Part shown: one piece after another, positions 34,931 to 43,624 of the stretch
Numbering within the stretch: position 1 is the stretch's first letter
Layout of the letters: each line of letters opens with the position of its first letter
Position numbers and translations under genes: made by a program
DNA from: SYFY01 sp031385325
GTDB taxonomy: Bacteria; Pseudomonadota; Gammaproteobacteria; Pseudomonadales; Azotimanducaceae
Direction: 5' to 3'
Length of the DNA stretch: 64,000 nucleotides
NCBI GenBank assembly: GCA_031385325.1
Contig: JANNBJ010000168.1
Span: 1 to 64,000, forward strand
Notes under the pieces: generated by a model
Database searches by the model: none
Told to the model about the DNA's origin: nothing
What the model saw: only the letters and a program-made list of their open reading frames with translations

Positions 34931-35937
34931 TGAGTTCGACCTGAACGAGCAAGCACCGTGGCCAGAGCAATGGCCGCAACCAGACTGCCGGGATCGGCCG
35001 TTCCGGACCCAGCCAGGTCCAGCGCCGTCCCATGATCGACGGACGTACGTATGAAGGGGAGACCCAGCGTTACATTTACCGCCTCACCAAATCCTGCATG
35101 TTTGAGTACCGGCAGTCCCTGATCGTGATACATGGCCAGCACGGCGTCACATTGCTCAAGAAAACGCGGAACAAACAGGGTATCGGCTGGCAAAGGTCCT
35201 TTCAGGTCCATTCCTTCTGCTCGCAAGCGATCAAGAACGGGGGTGATGACTTCAATTTCCTCGCGACCGAGATGCCCGCTTTCTCCAGCGTGCGGATTCA
35301 GCCCGGCAACCAGAACCCTCGGATTTTCTATGCCAAATCGGCTTCTTAATGACGTCCACAGGATGCGTATCCGGCGTTCCAGCAGTTCCGGCTTGATGGC
35401 ATCGGCAACATCACGCAGTGGCAAGTGAGTGGTTGCGAGTGCAACCCGCAGGGTGCCAGCCACCAGCAGCATCACCACATCGGGAACGGCGCATCGATCC
35501 TGGAGGTACTCCGTGTGGCCACTGAAGGGCACACCTGCATCGTTGATCACCGATTTCTGCAGCGGTGCTGTAACCATGGCGCCAAACCGGCCACTCAGGC
35601 ACCCATCGATGGCAACATCGAGCGTTTGCAGGATCGCCCGTGCGTTGCCCGGCTCAAGGTGGCCGGGTTGTACCGACATCGCAAGGGGAACGTGAATGAG
35701 AGAGAGGACGCCAGCCTCAGTCGAGGCTTGACCACCACTGATATCGAGCCGGATCTTCAAACCCAGACGATCAGCTCGCTCTGCGAGCATGCCGGCGTCA
35801 CCAATACCAACCCATGTCTGTTCGCGCGTTTTCATTGCCAGCTGCAGAACCAGGTCCGGTCCGATCCCGGCAGGTTCTCCTACCGTGATGGCCAGTGGGC
35901 AAGCGTCAGAGCCGGATTTCGACGAAGGCTTCGTCAC
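34927..35937 (-). CDS. pdxA: 4-hydroxythreonine-4-phosphate dehydrogenase
   Basis: 336-residue PdxA, a metal- and NAD-dependent enzyme of pyridoxal phosphate synthesis (DXP-independent serine branch). Motifs: ITVGEPAGIGPDL, the metal-site region FSGHTEYL, GLNPHAGESGHLGREE, and AMYHDQGLPVLKH. The start is GTG at 35937 and lies 32 bases inside the 3' end of surA. Its stop overlaps the rsmA start. Confidence 0.95.
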   Translation of the reverse strand: MTKPSSKSGSDACPLAITVGEPAGIGPDLVLQLAMKTREQTWVGIGDAGMLAERADRLGLKIRLDISGGQASTEAGVLSLIHVPLAMSVQPGHLEPGNARAILQTLDVAIDGCLSGRFGAMVTAPLQKSVINDAGVPFSGHTEYLQDRCAVPDVVMLLVAGTLRVALATTHLPLRDVADAIKPELLERRIRILWTSLRSRFGIENPRVLVAGLNPHAGESGHLGREEIEVITPVLDRLRAEGMDLKGPLPADTLFVPRFLEQCDAVLAMYHDQGLPVLKHAGFGEAVNVTLGLPFIRTSVDHGTALDLAGSGTADPGSLVAAIALATVLARSGRTH

Positions 35938-37198
35938 GTATTTCCTTTAGCCAGGCTTCCAGCTCCTCGTTGTAACGACGCTGATGAAGCACTCGCATGG
36001 CCATATCTTCTCGAGCTTCCTGGCTCTGGTCCTGACGGCGACGCTCTTGAACCTGGAGGACGTGCCAACCGTACTGTGTCTTGAACGGTTTGCTGAACTT
36101 GCCCGTCGGCGTGGCGGCGACGATCTCGCGGAATTCCGGGACGAATTCCTCGCCATCGGTCCACCCAAGATCTCCTCCGATCAACGCCGTACCGGGATCC
36201 TGCGAGTTCGCGGCAGCAAGCGCATCGAAGTCACCACCGTTGAGAAGCTCTTCATAGATCTTCCACACTTGCGCCTCAGTCTGCTCGTCGGTACGAATTT
36301 CAGACGGCCTCAGGAGAATGTGGCGTAGTTTCGCCTGATCCACCTGTTGTGTTCCCGCACCTCTTTGTTCCAGAAGCTTGATGATGTGAATGGCACCTGG
36401 CACAACGATGGGATCGGCGACTTCGGAAGCCTTGAGGGCAAGCACCTGTTCGGCGAAGAGACTGGGTAGCTCTCCCGCCCGACGCCATCCAAGATCCCCA
36501 CCTTCCAGCGCCGTTGATGAGGACGAGTTGGCGATTGCGATCTGACCAAAATCCGCACCGCCCCGAAGTGATTTAACCAGTTCATCAGCCTTGTTGAGCG
36601 CGGCCTGCATCACTTCTTCCTTGGCATCCTGCTTGATGGTCAGCAGGATGTGTCCAACCCGGAATTCGTCGGACAGCATTTCCTTGAAGAAGGGCGAACT
36701 GAGCAGATCCTTGATTTCCTGATCGGAAACCGAGATGCGGCGATTGACGACACCACGCTGTAGACGGCTGATCAGCATTTCCTTGCGAATATCCTCACGA
36801 AACGCCGGATAGCTCATGCCGTCCTTGATCAAGGCAGCCTGAAACTGCTCGATGGACATCTTGTTACCTTCAGCAAACTGGGCCACCGCACGCGTCAGTG
36901 TTTCGTCGTCGATCTCCACTCCGCGCCGTATGGCTTGCTGAAGCTGCAGGTTCTCGATGATGAGACGCTCGAGAACCTGATTGACCAGCACGCTGTCTGC
37001 GGGCGCCGCGGTCTTGTTGGCAACCAGCTGCTTGCGAATGGTATCGACCCGCTCGATCAACTCCGAAGCGAGAACCACATCGTCGTCGACAATGGCGACG
37101 ATGCCGTCGATCTCCTTATAGCTTGCCTGACTCGGCGCAGCCATCAGCAACAACGCCATTATGACCAGGGACATGTGTAATCGAAGAAACGCCAACAT
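35906..37198 (-). CDS. surA: Periplasmic chaperone and peptidyl-prolyl isomerase SurA
   Basis: 430-residue chaperone for outer-membrane beta-barrels. A signal peptide (about 1-26, ending PSQAS) precedes the N-terminal chaperone domain EIDGIVAIVDDDVVLASEL. Two parvulin domains follow (about 175-275, with VGHILLTIK, and 285-385, with LRHILLRPSE). A C-terminal helix completes the chaperone module. The start ATG is 14 bases after the lptD stop. The client LptD is encoded just upstream in the same operon. Confidence 0.95.
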   Translation of the reverse strand: MLAFLRLHMSLVIMALLLMAAPSQASYKEIDGIVAIVDDDVVLASELIERVDTIRKQLVANKTAAPADSVLVNQVLERLIIENLQLQQAIRRGVEIDDETLTRAVAQFAEGNKMSIEQFQAALIKDGMSYPAFREDIRKEMLISRLQRGVVNRRISVSDQEIKDLLSSPFFKEMLSDEFRVGHILLTIKQDAKEEVMQAALNKADELVKSLRGGADFGQIAIANSSSSTALEGGDLGWRRAGELPSLFAEQVLALKASEVADPIVVPGAIHIIKLLEQRGAGTQQVDQAKLRHILLRPSEIRTDEQTEAQVWKIYEELLNGGDFDALAAANSQDPGTALIGGDLGWTDGEEFVPEFREIVAATPTGKFSKPFKTQYGWHVLQVQERRRQDQSQEAREDMAMRVLHQRRYNEELEAWLKEIRDEAFVEIRL

Positions 37199-37212
37199 CT
37201 TAGTTCACCAAA

Positions 37213-39780
37213 TTACCAGTTTGCATAACCGGGCTGATCTTCCGTGTAGTAACCACGAATCCCTTTCGTCAGTACCGACTCGGTTTTGCCGCCAATGCCA
37301 GCCAGGCCCTTGAACACGAATTGTAAGAAGATCCCCTTGTCAGCCTTGATATTGCCAAAATCAAAACCACTCGGACTGTCGAGGTATCGACGAGCCATCA
37401 CGCGCACCTGCCAGCAGCAATCGTTGTACTCGATTCCCGCAAACGCCTCAATGGTGCGATCACTCTTCAGATCGTAATTCCACCGACCCATCAATGAGTA
37501 GTGGCGGGTAACAGGCCAATACATCGATAGATCAGTCTGTTGAATATTCTCGAGAACGCGCTGTCGGTAGCCGACATTGAGAATTCTGGAGTTGTCCCGG
37601 CGATATTGAATGAACGCTGAACTTTCATCGAACTGATTGTCATTGGGATCCCATACCACACCGCCGCCCACCCACCAGTACTTGGCAAAGCGCGCTTCCA
37701 GCTCACTCGCTACTGCGGACGTCGTTTGTTTCAGGTCTGGTGAAGGCAAGCCATAGAGACTGACACGTCGATTGCGCAGGTACTTGATCTGCCCAACGCT
37801 CATCCGCAGATGTTCGGTGCCGGTCTTTCGATCCAGAAATCGTGACGTCACTCCGGCTGAAACCTGATTGGCATCGTCGAGGCGATCAAGACCCGCAAAC
37901 CGCTCTTCCCTGAAGAGCTGGCTGTAGGTAAACGTCAGCTCGCCAGTATCGAACAACGGCAACTGATCCTGATTCTCATAGCCTCGATAGAGATAGAAGA
38001 CACGCGGCTCCAGCGTCTGAGTCAACTCGCTGCCGCGAAAAGACAGCTCGCGTTCAAAGACCAGCCCACCGTCAATGGATCCAGTGACGAGACTTCGATC
38101 GGGTGACAAATCATCAACCTGTACGCCACCAAGCCGACGATCCTGATCAAGCTTGTAGTGGGTGAAACTGTAATTGCTGGCCAGTGTGAGATGGCCAAAC
38201 GGCCACGTAAAGGGGAGCTTCAGACTTGGCCTGACATGGAACCGTTCACCCGTCAACGCATCAATGCCGCTGACGTTGTCAGTATCGCGATCAAACGATG
38301 CTGCCTGCGTATTCAAATTGAACTGAAACAGGCCAAAAACCTGATCATAGTCCGCAGTCAGCTCCGGCAGCCGTGCATACGGATCTACCTGTATTTCATC
38401 AAGCCGCTGAAAATTTTGCGCCCAAAGACGCGTGCGCACTCTGCCGATTGAATAGTACAGTTCCCCACGCTGTTCGAGCTGAATCTGGCTTGATAAGCCA
38501 AAGTCAGTATCCAGATCCCGGAAGTAGTCGCGATCGCTCACTTCGGTGTAGTCGATGCTCGTGTAAGCCGGCCCTAGTCGTCCGGTTTGATCGACTGACA
38601 ACAGCCAGCGATCGGCCGACTTGAACGTATCGTTGGGAAACAACTGCTCAAAATTCTTCTTTGACAGTTTGCCGTTGTAGATGTCGTCTTTTGGCAACAA
38701 CCCACCGCCAATCACGAGATTCTGCGAATTACTCAGATGCCGAAACTCTCCGTCCAGGCCCGCTCCTCGCTCGCTCATGTAGCGGGGCACTACCGTAGCA
38801 TCGTAGTTGGGGGCCAGATTAAGGTAGTAAGGCAGCGCCAGGTCGACGCCATCTTCGCTGGAATAGCCCATGCCGGGAAACAGAAAACCCGATTGGCGGT
38901 CATCACTGACGGGGAACTGGATGTAGGGGGTGTAGAACACGGGCACACCCTTCACTCGCAGCACAGCATTTCGGGCAGTTCCAAAAATCTCGCCACTACG
39001 GATGGTCAACGTCTTCGCATCGAGCCGCCAGCTGTCATTACCAGGCTCACACCGCGTAAATCGATTGTTGTGCATGACCAGGTCGCCAGCATCATTGCGT
39101 ACCACCTTCCGTGAATGACCCCGATAGTTGCTGTCCGTCAGCAGGAATTGGGCCTTTTCGAGCTCGGCCGCCTTGGTGTCGATCTGTATGTGAGCCCGCT
39201 CTCCCTGCAGCACCACGGTGGGTTCCGTGATGCGCACTGCACCCGTGAGTTCAGCTTGTCGTGCCACGCTATCGTAGTGGGCTCTCGCGGCTGATACCGA
39301 ACGGTTGCCCTGAGTGAATCGCACATCACCATCAAGCTCTACTGATTCCCCGAGCTTCGATTCGATCTGATCCGCCTCCGTCACCAGAGGGTATTGAGTG
39401 CTGTCTGCATCCAGTGGCAAGGGAAACGGCGGCAATACGTAGTCGCCGTAACAGAATGGTGGCAAGGCGGCAGATTGATCCGGGGACAGATCAGACCGCA
39501 GGACAAAAAGACTCGCGGGCAAGTCCGGGGCTCGGGGATCAACCGCGGCACGATCAGTCAAACTCTCGACCGAAACGGGTGGCAACTCTTTACGGTCCGA
39601 ACCATTGCAATCCCAGCCTTCGCCCGATTTGTCCGGCGAACACTTTATTTCCGGAGTTCGTTTCGTGGATTCCTCTGCTTTCAGACGGTTCCACTGGAGC
39701 CCTTGCGCGGCCATTGCCGGAAGCCATGGCCCTGCAATGAACAGCAGGACAGCAAGAAGATTGATCAGGCGGGGCAACAT
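37213..39780 (-). CDS. lptD: LPS-assembly protein LptD
   Basis: 855-residue outer-membrane barrel that, with LptE, inserts LPS in the outer leaflet. A signal peptide of about 25 residues (ending PAMAA) is followed by an OstA/LptA-like jellyroll (LGESVELDGDVRFTQGNRSV) and a large C-terminal barrel. Four cysteines for the interdomain disulfides are present: two in EIKCSPDKSGEGWDC and the adjacent pair in YNDCCWQV. An insert of about 50 residues lies between the first cysteine pair and the jellyroll. It is the first gene of lptD-surA-pdxA-rsmA-apaG-apaH and divergent from amgK. Confidence 0.95.
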   Translation of the reverse strand: MLPRLINLLAVLLFIAGPWLPAMAAQGLQWNRLKAEESTKRTPEIKCSPDKSGEGWDCNGSDRKELPPVSVESLTDRAAVDPRAPDLPASLFVLRSDLSPDQSAALPPFCYGDYVLPPFPLPLDADSTQYPLVTEADQIESKLGESVELDGDVRFTQGNRSVSAARAHYDSVARQAELTGAVRITEPTVVLQGERAHIQIDTKAAELEKAQFLLTDSNYRGHSRKVVRNDAGDLVMHNNRFTRCEPGNDSWRLDAKTLTIRSGEIFGTARNAVLRVKGVPVFYTPYIQFPVSDDRQSGFLFPGMGYSSEDGVDLALPYYLNLAPNYDATVVPRYMSERGAGLDGEFRHLSNSQNLVIGGGLLPKDDIYNGKLSKKNFEQLFPNDTFKSADRWLLSVDQTGRLGPAYTSIDYTEVSDRDYFRDLDTDFGLSSQIQLEQRGELYYSIGRVRTRLWAQNFQRLDEIQVDPYARLPELTADYDQVFGLFQFNLNTQAASFDRDTDNVSGIDALTGERFHVRPSLKLPFTWPFGHLTLASNYSFTHYKLDQDRRLGGVQVDDLSPDRSLVTGSIDGGLVFERELSFRGSELTQTLEPRVFYLYRGYENQDQLPLFDTGELTFTYSQLFREERFAGLDRLDDANQVSAGVTSRFLDRKTGTEHLRMSVGQIKYLRNRRVSLYGLPSPDLKQTTSAVASELEARFAKYWWVGGGVVWDPNDNQFDESSAFIQYRRDNSRILNVGYRQRVLENIQQTDLSMYWPVTRHYSLMGRWNYDLKSDRTIEAFAGIEYNDCCWQVRVMARRYLDSPSGFDFGNIKADKGIFLQFVFKGLAGIGGKTESVLTKGIRGYYTEDQPGYANW

Positions 39781-39855
39781 GGCGCGCGATGATAAAGAGT
39801 TGAGGCCGCCAACTCACCTGTAGCCGCAATATTTCCGCACGGGCAGAATGCCCCC

Positions 39856-40815
39856 GTGAATCCCAACATGATGCAATGGCTCGAAACAACGCTTGGCGGC
39901 GTACCCGATCTGGTCGAAACACTGCGACCAGAGGCCAGTTTTCGCGAGTTCTACCGCGTTCATCTGGGTTCCAGTCGCCAGGTCGCCATGTTCGCGCCGC
40001 CTGAGAAGGAAGACCCCGAGCGATTCGTCCGTCTGGCCCGGTTGTTCAAGGATGCGGGCGTACCTGCCCCGGTTATCCACGAAAGCGACATCAGCCATGG
40101 TTTTGTGTTGATGGAAGACTTCGGGCCTCGCCACTTCCTTGATCTCTATCTGAGTGGAAACGCGGACGAAGCACTTGATCAAGGGATCTCCATGCTACAC
40201 GTCTTGCAGCGAATGGAGCCGAATGCAGTTCCACCCTATACCAGCGCCCGCCTCGGCGATGAACTCGACCTATTCAGGGTCTGGCTGATCGAAGGTCTGC
40301 TGCAGTTGAATGTCCCTGCATCCTGGCCAGAGCTTTGTGCGCAGTTGGTCGAGGATCTCGGCGCCCAACCGGTGTGTGTTGTCCACCGCGATTATCATTG
40401 CAAGAATCTGCTGATCACCGAAGCCGGTGGCCTCGGGATCGTTGATTTCCAGGATGCCCTCGCGGGGCCAGCGTTGTACGACCTCGCCTCGCTACTGAGA
40501 GATTGTTACTGGCGGTTCGATGAGCCGACCATCCATCGTTGGCTGACTCGTTATGTCGAGGCCAGCGGCTGGCACTTTGCGGATCCATGGCATCAGTTCA
40601 ATCGCACCGCATTGCAGCGGCAGTTGAAGGCCGTCGGAATTTTTTCTCGTCTGTTTATTCGCGACGGCAAACCCTCACATCTGCAGTACATCGTTCCAGT
40701 CCTGAGCCATGCGGCCTTTCTCGCCCGGGAATCGACCAGGCATCCGGGATTCGCAGACTGGCTGGACAGCGTGCAGGTTACGGCGCGCAGCAAACTCAAA
40801 GAGAAAATGGGGTAG
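39856..40815 (+). CDS. amgK: N-acetylmuramate/N-acetylglucosamine kinase AmgK
   Basis: 319-residue aminoglycoside-phosphotransferase-fold sugar kinase that phosphorylates the anomeric position of MurNAc or GlcNAc in peptidoglycan recycling. Kinase motifs are VVHRDYHCKNLL (catalytic loop) and LGIVDFQDALAGP (metal-binding). The neighbouring murU supports the AmgK role known in Pseudomonas putida. The start is GTG at 39856, which has no clear ribosome site and pairs within a CACGGG/CCCGTG hairpin (39838-39858); ATG at 39868 is the alternative. Confidence 0.92.
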   Translation: MNPNMMQWLETTLGGVPDLVETLRPEASFREFYRVHLGSSRQVAMFAPPEKEDPERFVRLARLFKDAGVPAPVIHESDISHGFVLMEDFGPRHFLDLYLSGNADEALDQGISMLHVLQRMEPNAVPPYTSARLGDELDLFRVWLIEGLLQLNVPASWPELCAQLVEDLGAQPVCVVHRDYHCKNLLITEAGGLGIVDFQDALAGPALYDLASLLRDCYWRFDEPTIHRWLTRYVEASGWHFADPWHQFNRTALQRQLKAVGIFSRLFIRDGKPSHLQYIVPVLSHAAFLARESTRHPGFADWLDSVQVTARSKLKEKMG

Positions 40816-40821
40816 CGGTTC

Positions 40822-41466
40822 TTGAAGGTACTGATCCTGGCCGCCGGGGCTGGCAAACGACTGTTGCCACTCACCGCGATGACACCGAAGCCACTACTGC
40901 CAGTGCGCGGTACGCCGCTGATCGAACGACTCATCCTGCAACTGCGCACAGCCGGTTACATCGACGTCGTAATCAACCTGTTCCATCTGGGTGAACAGAT
41001 CGCCAATCATCTGGGTGATGGCTCAAGGCTTGGTGTCGACATCACCTACAGCCGGGAAACGCGGGAGCTTGAGACCGGGGGTGGCATCGTGCAGGCACTG
41101 CCATTGCTCGGTGAAGCGCCATTTCTCATCGTCAATGGTGACAACCTGACCGACTTCGATTTCCGGCTGATCCCGACGGAACTTGGGTCCGACCTGGTTC
41201 ATCTTATTCTCGCGCCCCGGCCGGAATGGCGGACCAAAGGCGACTTTGTCTTCAGGCAGGGCCGGGTCATCGAGCGGGGGAATACACATGTGTACTGCGG
41301 TATAGCCGTAGCCAAACCCGAGCTGTTCGCAAACGCCCCTGCAGCGCCGTTCTCCTGGAATGAACTGTTTTTCAAGGCCGTCGCCGATGGCCGCGTATCA
41401 GGTCAACTGCATCGCGGCCAGTGGCTCGATGTCAGTACGCCGGAGCAATACGCCGGCGTGCGCTAG
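40822..41466 (+). CDS. murU: N-acetylmuramate alpha-1-phosphate uridylyltransferase MurU
   Basis: 214-residue nucleotidyltransferase that makes UDP-MurNAc from MurNAc-1-phosphate, completing a fosfomycin-tolerant recycling bypass with AmgK. The nucleotide motif is LAAGAGKRLLPLT, followed by PKPLLPVRG. The metal Asp lies in IVNGDNLTDFD, and the C-terminal WLDVSTPEQY fits the family. The TTG start at 40822 lies six bases after the amgK stop, implying coupling. Confidence 0.93.
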   Translation: MKVLILAAGAGKRLLPLTAMTPKPLLPVRGTPLIERLILQLRTAGYIDVVINLFHLGEQIANHLGDGSRLGVDITYSRETRELETGGGIVQALPLLGEAPFLIVNGDNLTDFDFRLIPTELGSDLVHLILAPRPEWRTKGDFVFRQGRVIERGNTHVYCGIAVAKPELFANAPAAPFSWNELFFKAVADGRVSGQLHRGQWLDVSTPEQYAGVR

Positions 41467-41475
41467 TCTTAGGGC

Positions 41476-42150
41476 ATGAGTCCTCTTGACTGGATCCGTG
41501 GCCTGTATGTTCGCTTGGGCGAAATACTGGCGTTCGCGTGGGCACGCCGCGCACTCCAGCCGCACCTGCACTTCCTGTTCAGCAGTCTGGGACGTATTGC
41601 CAAGTCATCTGGCCAGGTGCTTCCGGTGCACATCATGTATGCCGAGGCAGTGCTGTCCCGGCTCGGCTGCAAGGGCCGCGCCCGCACCCGAGCCATTGAG
41701 TGGTTCAACGAAGGCAAGAGAGCCGAGGCGGACTTTCACCAGTTAGCGGTCCATTGCAATACCAGGTCAACGTCACGCCTGCATCCTCTGGTGCTGGATT
41801 GCATGGTCCATATGTACGAAATCAGAGCGACCCCGGCGGCCAACCGATCGCTGCACTTCCTTGGCAGCCTGCTGGGCTTCGAGGCGTCGCGCATCAGCAC
41901 CAAGCGCGACGAGGTCCACGAGGAACAAGTCAACATGCATCAGGCGCGAAGTGTTCTGGGCCTCGAAGACGGAGCGACAACAAAACAGATCCGTCTCGCT
42001 TACCGGCAACTGGCCAGTCGGCATCACCCGGACAAGCTTGGCCCCGATGCGTCTGCGAAGGAGCAGGAACACGCGGTGGCGCGCAGTGTCGAGATTCGCG
42101 CTGCCTACGATGTGCTGCTGCAGGCGACAGGAGGCCGATCAGCTCAGTAG
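41476..42150 (+). CDS. djlA: TerB/DnaJ-domain co-chaperone, DjlA-like
   Basis: 224-residue protein with an N-terminal TerB-like helical domain (about 30-150) and a C-terminal J-domain (about 155-220). The Hsp70-activating HPD tripeptide lies in RHHPDKLGPDA. DjlA of E. coli has this order with an N-terminal membrane helix. Here the N-terminus is only weakly hydrophobic (LGEILAFAWARRAL), so membrane anchoring is doubtful. It follows murU by nine bases and precedes rpe by nine. Confidence 0.82.
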   Translation: MSPLDWIRGLYVRLGEILAFAWARRALQPHLHFLFSSLGRIAKSSGQVLPVHIMYAEAVLSRLGCKGRARTRAIEWFNEGKRAEADFHQLAVHCNTRSTSRLHPLVLDCMVHMYEIRATPAANRSLHFLGSLLGFEASRISTKRDEVHEEQVNMHQARSVLGLEDGATTKQIRLAYRQLASRHHPDKLGPDASAKEQEHAVARSVEIRAAYDVLLQATGGRSAQ

Positions 42151-42159
42151 AATCGCGCC

Positions 42160-42834
42160 ATGAACACATCCCGCTTCCTGATCGCGCCATCCATCCTGTC
42201 CGCCAACTTTGCACGCCTCGGTGCCGAAATCGAGTCGGTGCTCGAAGCTGGCGCCGACATGATTCACTTTGATGTGATGGACAATCACTACGTACCCAAT
42301 CTCACCATCGGCCCCCTGGTTCTGGAGAGCCTGCGCAAGTCCGGCATCAGCTGTGTCATGGATGTGCATCTCATGGTGAAACCGGTTGACCGCCTGATCA
42401 CCGATTTTCTCTTCGCCGGTGCCAGCATCATTTCGGTACACCCGGAGTCAACGGAACACCTGCATCGCACGCTATCCAGCATCAGGGATGGTGGTAGTCG
42501 CGCGGGCCTTGCCTTCAATCCGGCAACGCCAATTGCGGTTCTCGAGGAAGTCATCGAGCTGGTCGATCTGGTTTTGATCATGTCGGTGAATCCCGGCTTT
42601 GGCGGGCAGAGTTTCATTGCTGACAGTTTGCGCAAGGCGCGTCAGGCGAGAGCCATCATCGACGCCAGCGGCCGCCAGATCAGACTGGAAATCGATGGTG
42701 GCATCAAGGCCACAAACATCGCTGAAGCCGCCCGCGCTGGTGTTGATACATTCGTCGCCGGCAGCGCCGTTTTTGGCGCCCCCGACTATCGAGCCGCCAT
42801 CGATTCAATGCGTGCAGAGCTGGCCACGATCTGA
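42160..42834 (+). CDS. rpe: Ribulose-phosphate 3-epimerase
   Basis: 224-residue TIM-barrel enzyme that interconverts ribulose-5-P and xylulose-5-P in the pentose phosphate pathway. Motifs: IAPSILSANFARLG, MIHFDVMDNHYVPN (metal ligands His and Asp), MDVHLMV, and MSVNPGFGGQSF. The C-terminal DGGI and FVAGSAVFG bind phosphate. ATG at 42160. It is followed by gph and trpE, as in Pseudomonas. Confidence 0.97.
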   Translation: MNTSRFLIAPSILSANFARLGAEIESVLEAGADMIHFDVMDNHYVPNLTIGPLVLESLRKSGISCVMDVHLMVKPVDRLITDFLFAGASIISVHPESTEHLHRTLSSIRDGGSRAGLAFNPATPIAVLEEVIELVDLVLIMSVNPGFGGQSFIADSLRKARQARAIIDASGRQIRLEIDGGIKATNIAEAARAGVDTFVAGSAVFGAPDYRAAIDSMRAELATI

Positions 42835-42907
42835 TCCCCGAGGGGCAACGCGAAAAAAATTCGTACAAGTCGGCGAATTCCCTCCACCCGGCACAGGAGC
42901 AATTCCA

Positions 42908-43561
42908 TTGGCGTGGCGACGAGAATACAAGGGCTACCTGTTTGATCTGGATGGCACGCTGATCGATACCGCGCCTGATCTGCATCGGGCTTTGAATCAT
43001 GCGTTGGCAGCCAGTGGATATCCTGTTGTCGAAGAATCACTCACCCGTGACTGCATCGGCCACGGCGGACGCGCCATGATCACCTCGGCATTGCAGTACC
43101 ACGGCCATTCAACGGAACGCATCGAAGAAATACACACCTGCTTTCTTGAGTACTATTCCAATCACATTGCGGTAACCAGCCAACCGTATCCGCATGTCGA
43201 GTCGACACTCAGGAAACTGCGTGATCGTGGCGCACGCCTGGGCGTAGTGACCAACAAAAACTCTCTACTCACCCAGCGTCTTCTGGCCGAACTGCGTTTT
43301 GATCATCATTTCGACACAGTCATTGCCGGTGATACTGCCAAACGTCCAAAACCCGCTGCAGACCCGATCGATCTGGCGCTGCTGCGCATGCAACTCACTT
43401 CGCGCGAAACCCTGTACGTCGGCGATTCGAACACCGACGTTGAGGCCGCGCGCGCCGCAGGTGTTTCCGTGATCTGCGTGACTTATGGATACAGCCACGG
43501 CATCAGCGCCGATCAGCTGGGTGCCGACGGAACAATCCAGAGCTTTCTTGACCTCCCCTGA
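42908..43561 (+). CDS. gph: Phosphoglycolate phosphatase
   Basis: 217-residue HAD hydrolase that removes phosphate from 2-phosphoglycolate formed in DNA repair. HAD motifs: I YLFDLDGTLID, II VVTNKNS, III with a Lys in AKRPKPAADP, and IV YVGDSNTDVEAA. I chose TTG at 42908, which has AGGAG eight bases upstream and gives an N-terminus of normal length; the frame stays open back into rpe, but that part is not conserved. Between rpe and trpE. Confidence 0.92.
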   Translation: MAWRREYKGYLFDLDGTLIDTAPDLHRALNHALAASGYPVVEESLTRDCIGHGGRAMITSALQYHGHSTERIEEIHTCFLEYYSNHIAVTSQPYPHVESTLRKLRDRGARLGVVTNKNSLLTQRLLAELRFDHHFDTVIAGDTAKRPKPAADPIDLALLRMQLTSRETLYVGDSNTDVEAARAAGVSVICVTYGYSHGISADQLGADGTIQSFLDLP

Positions 43562-43624
43562 CCGCATCGCTAAGGTTCGGCGTCCTGCGATTCAAACACT
43601 TTCGGTCGAGACGACTTACCTATC

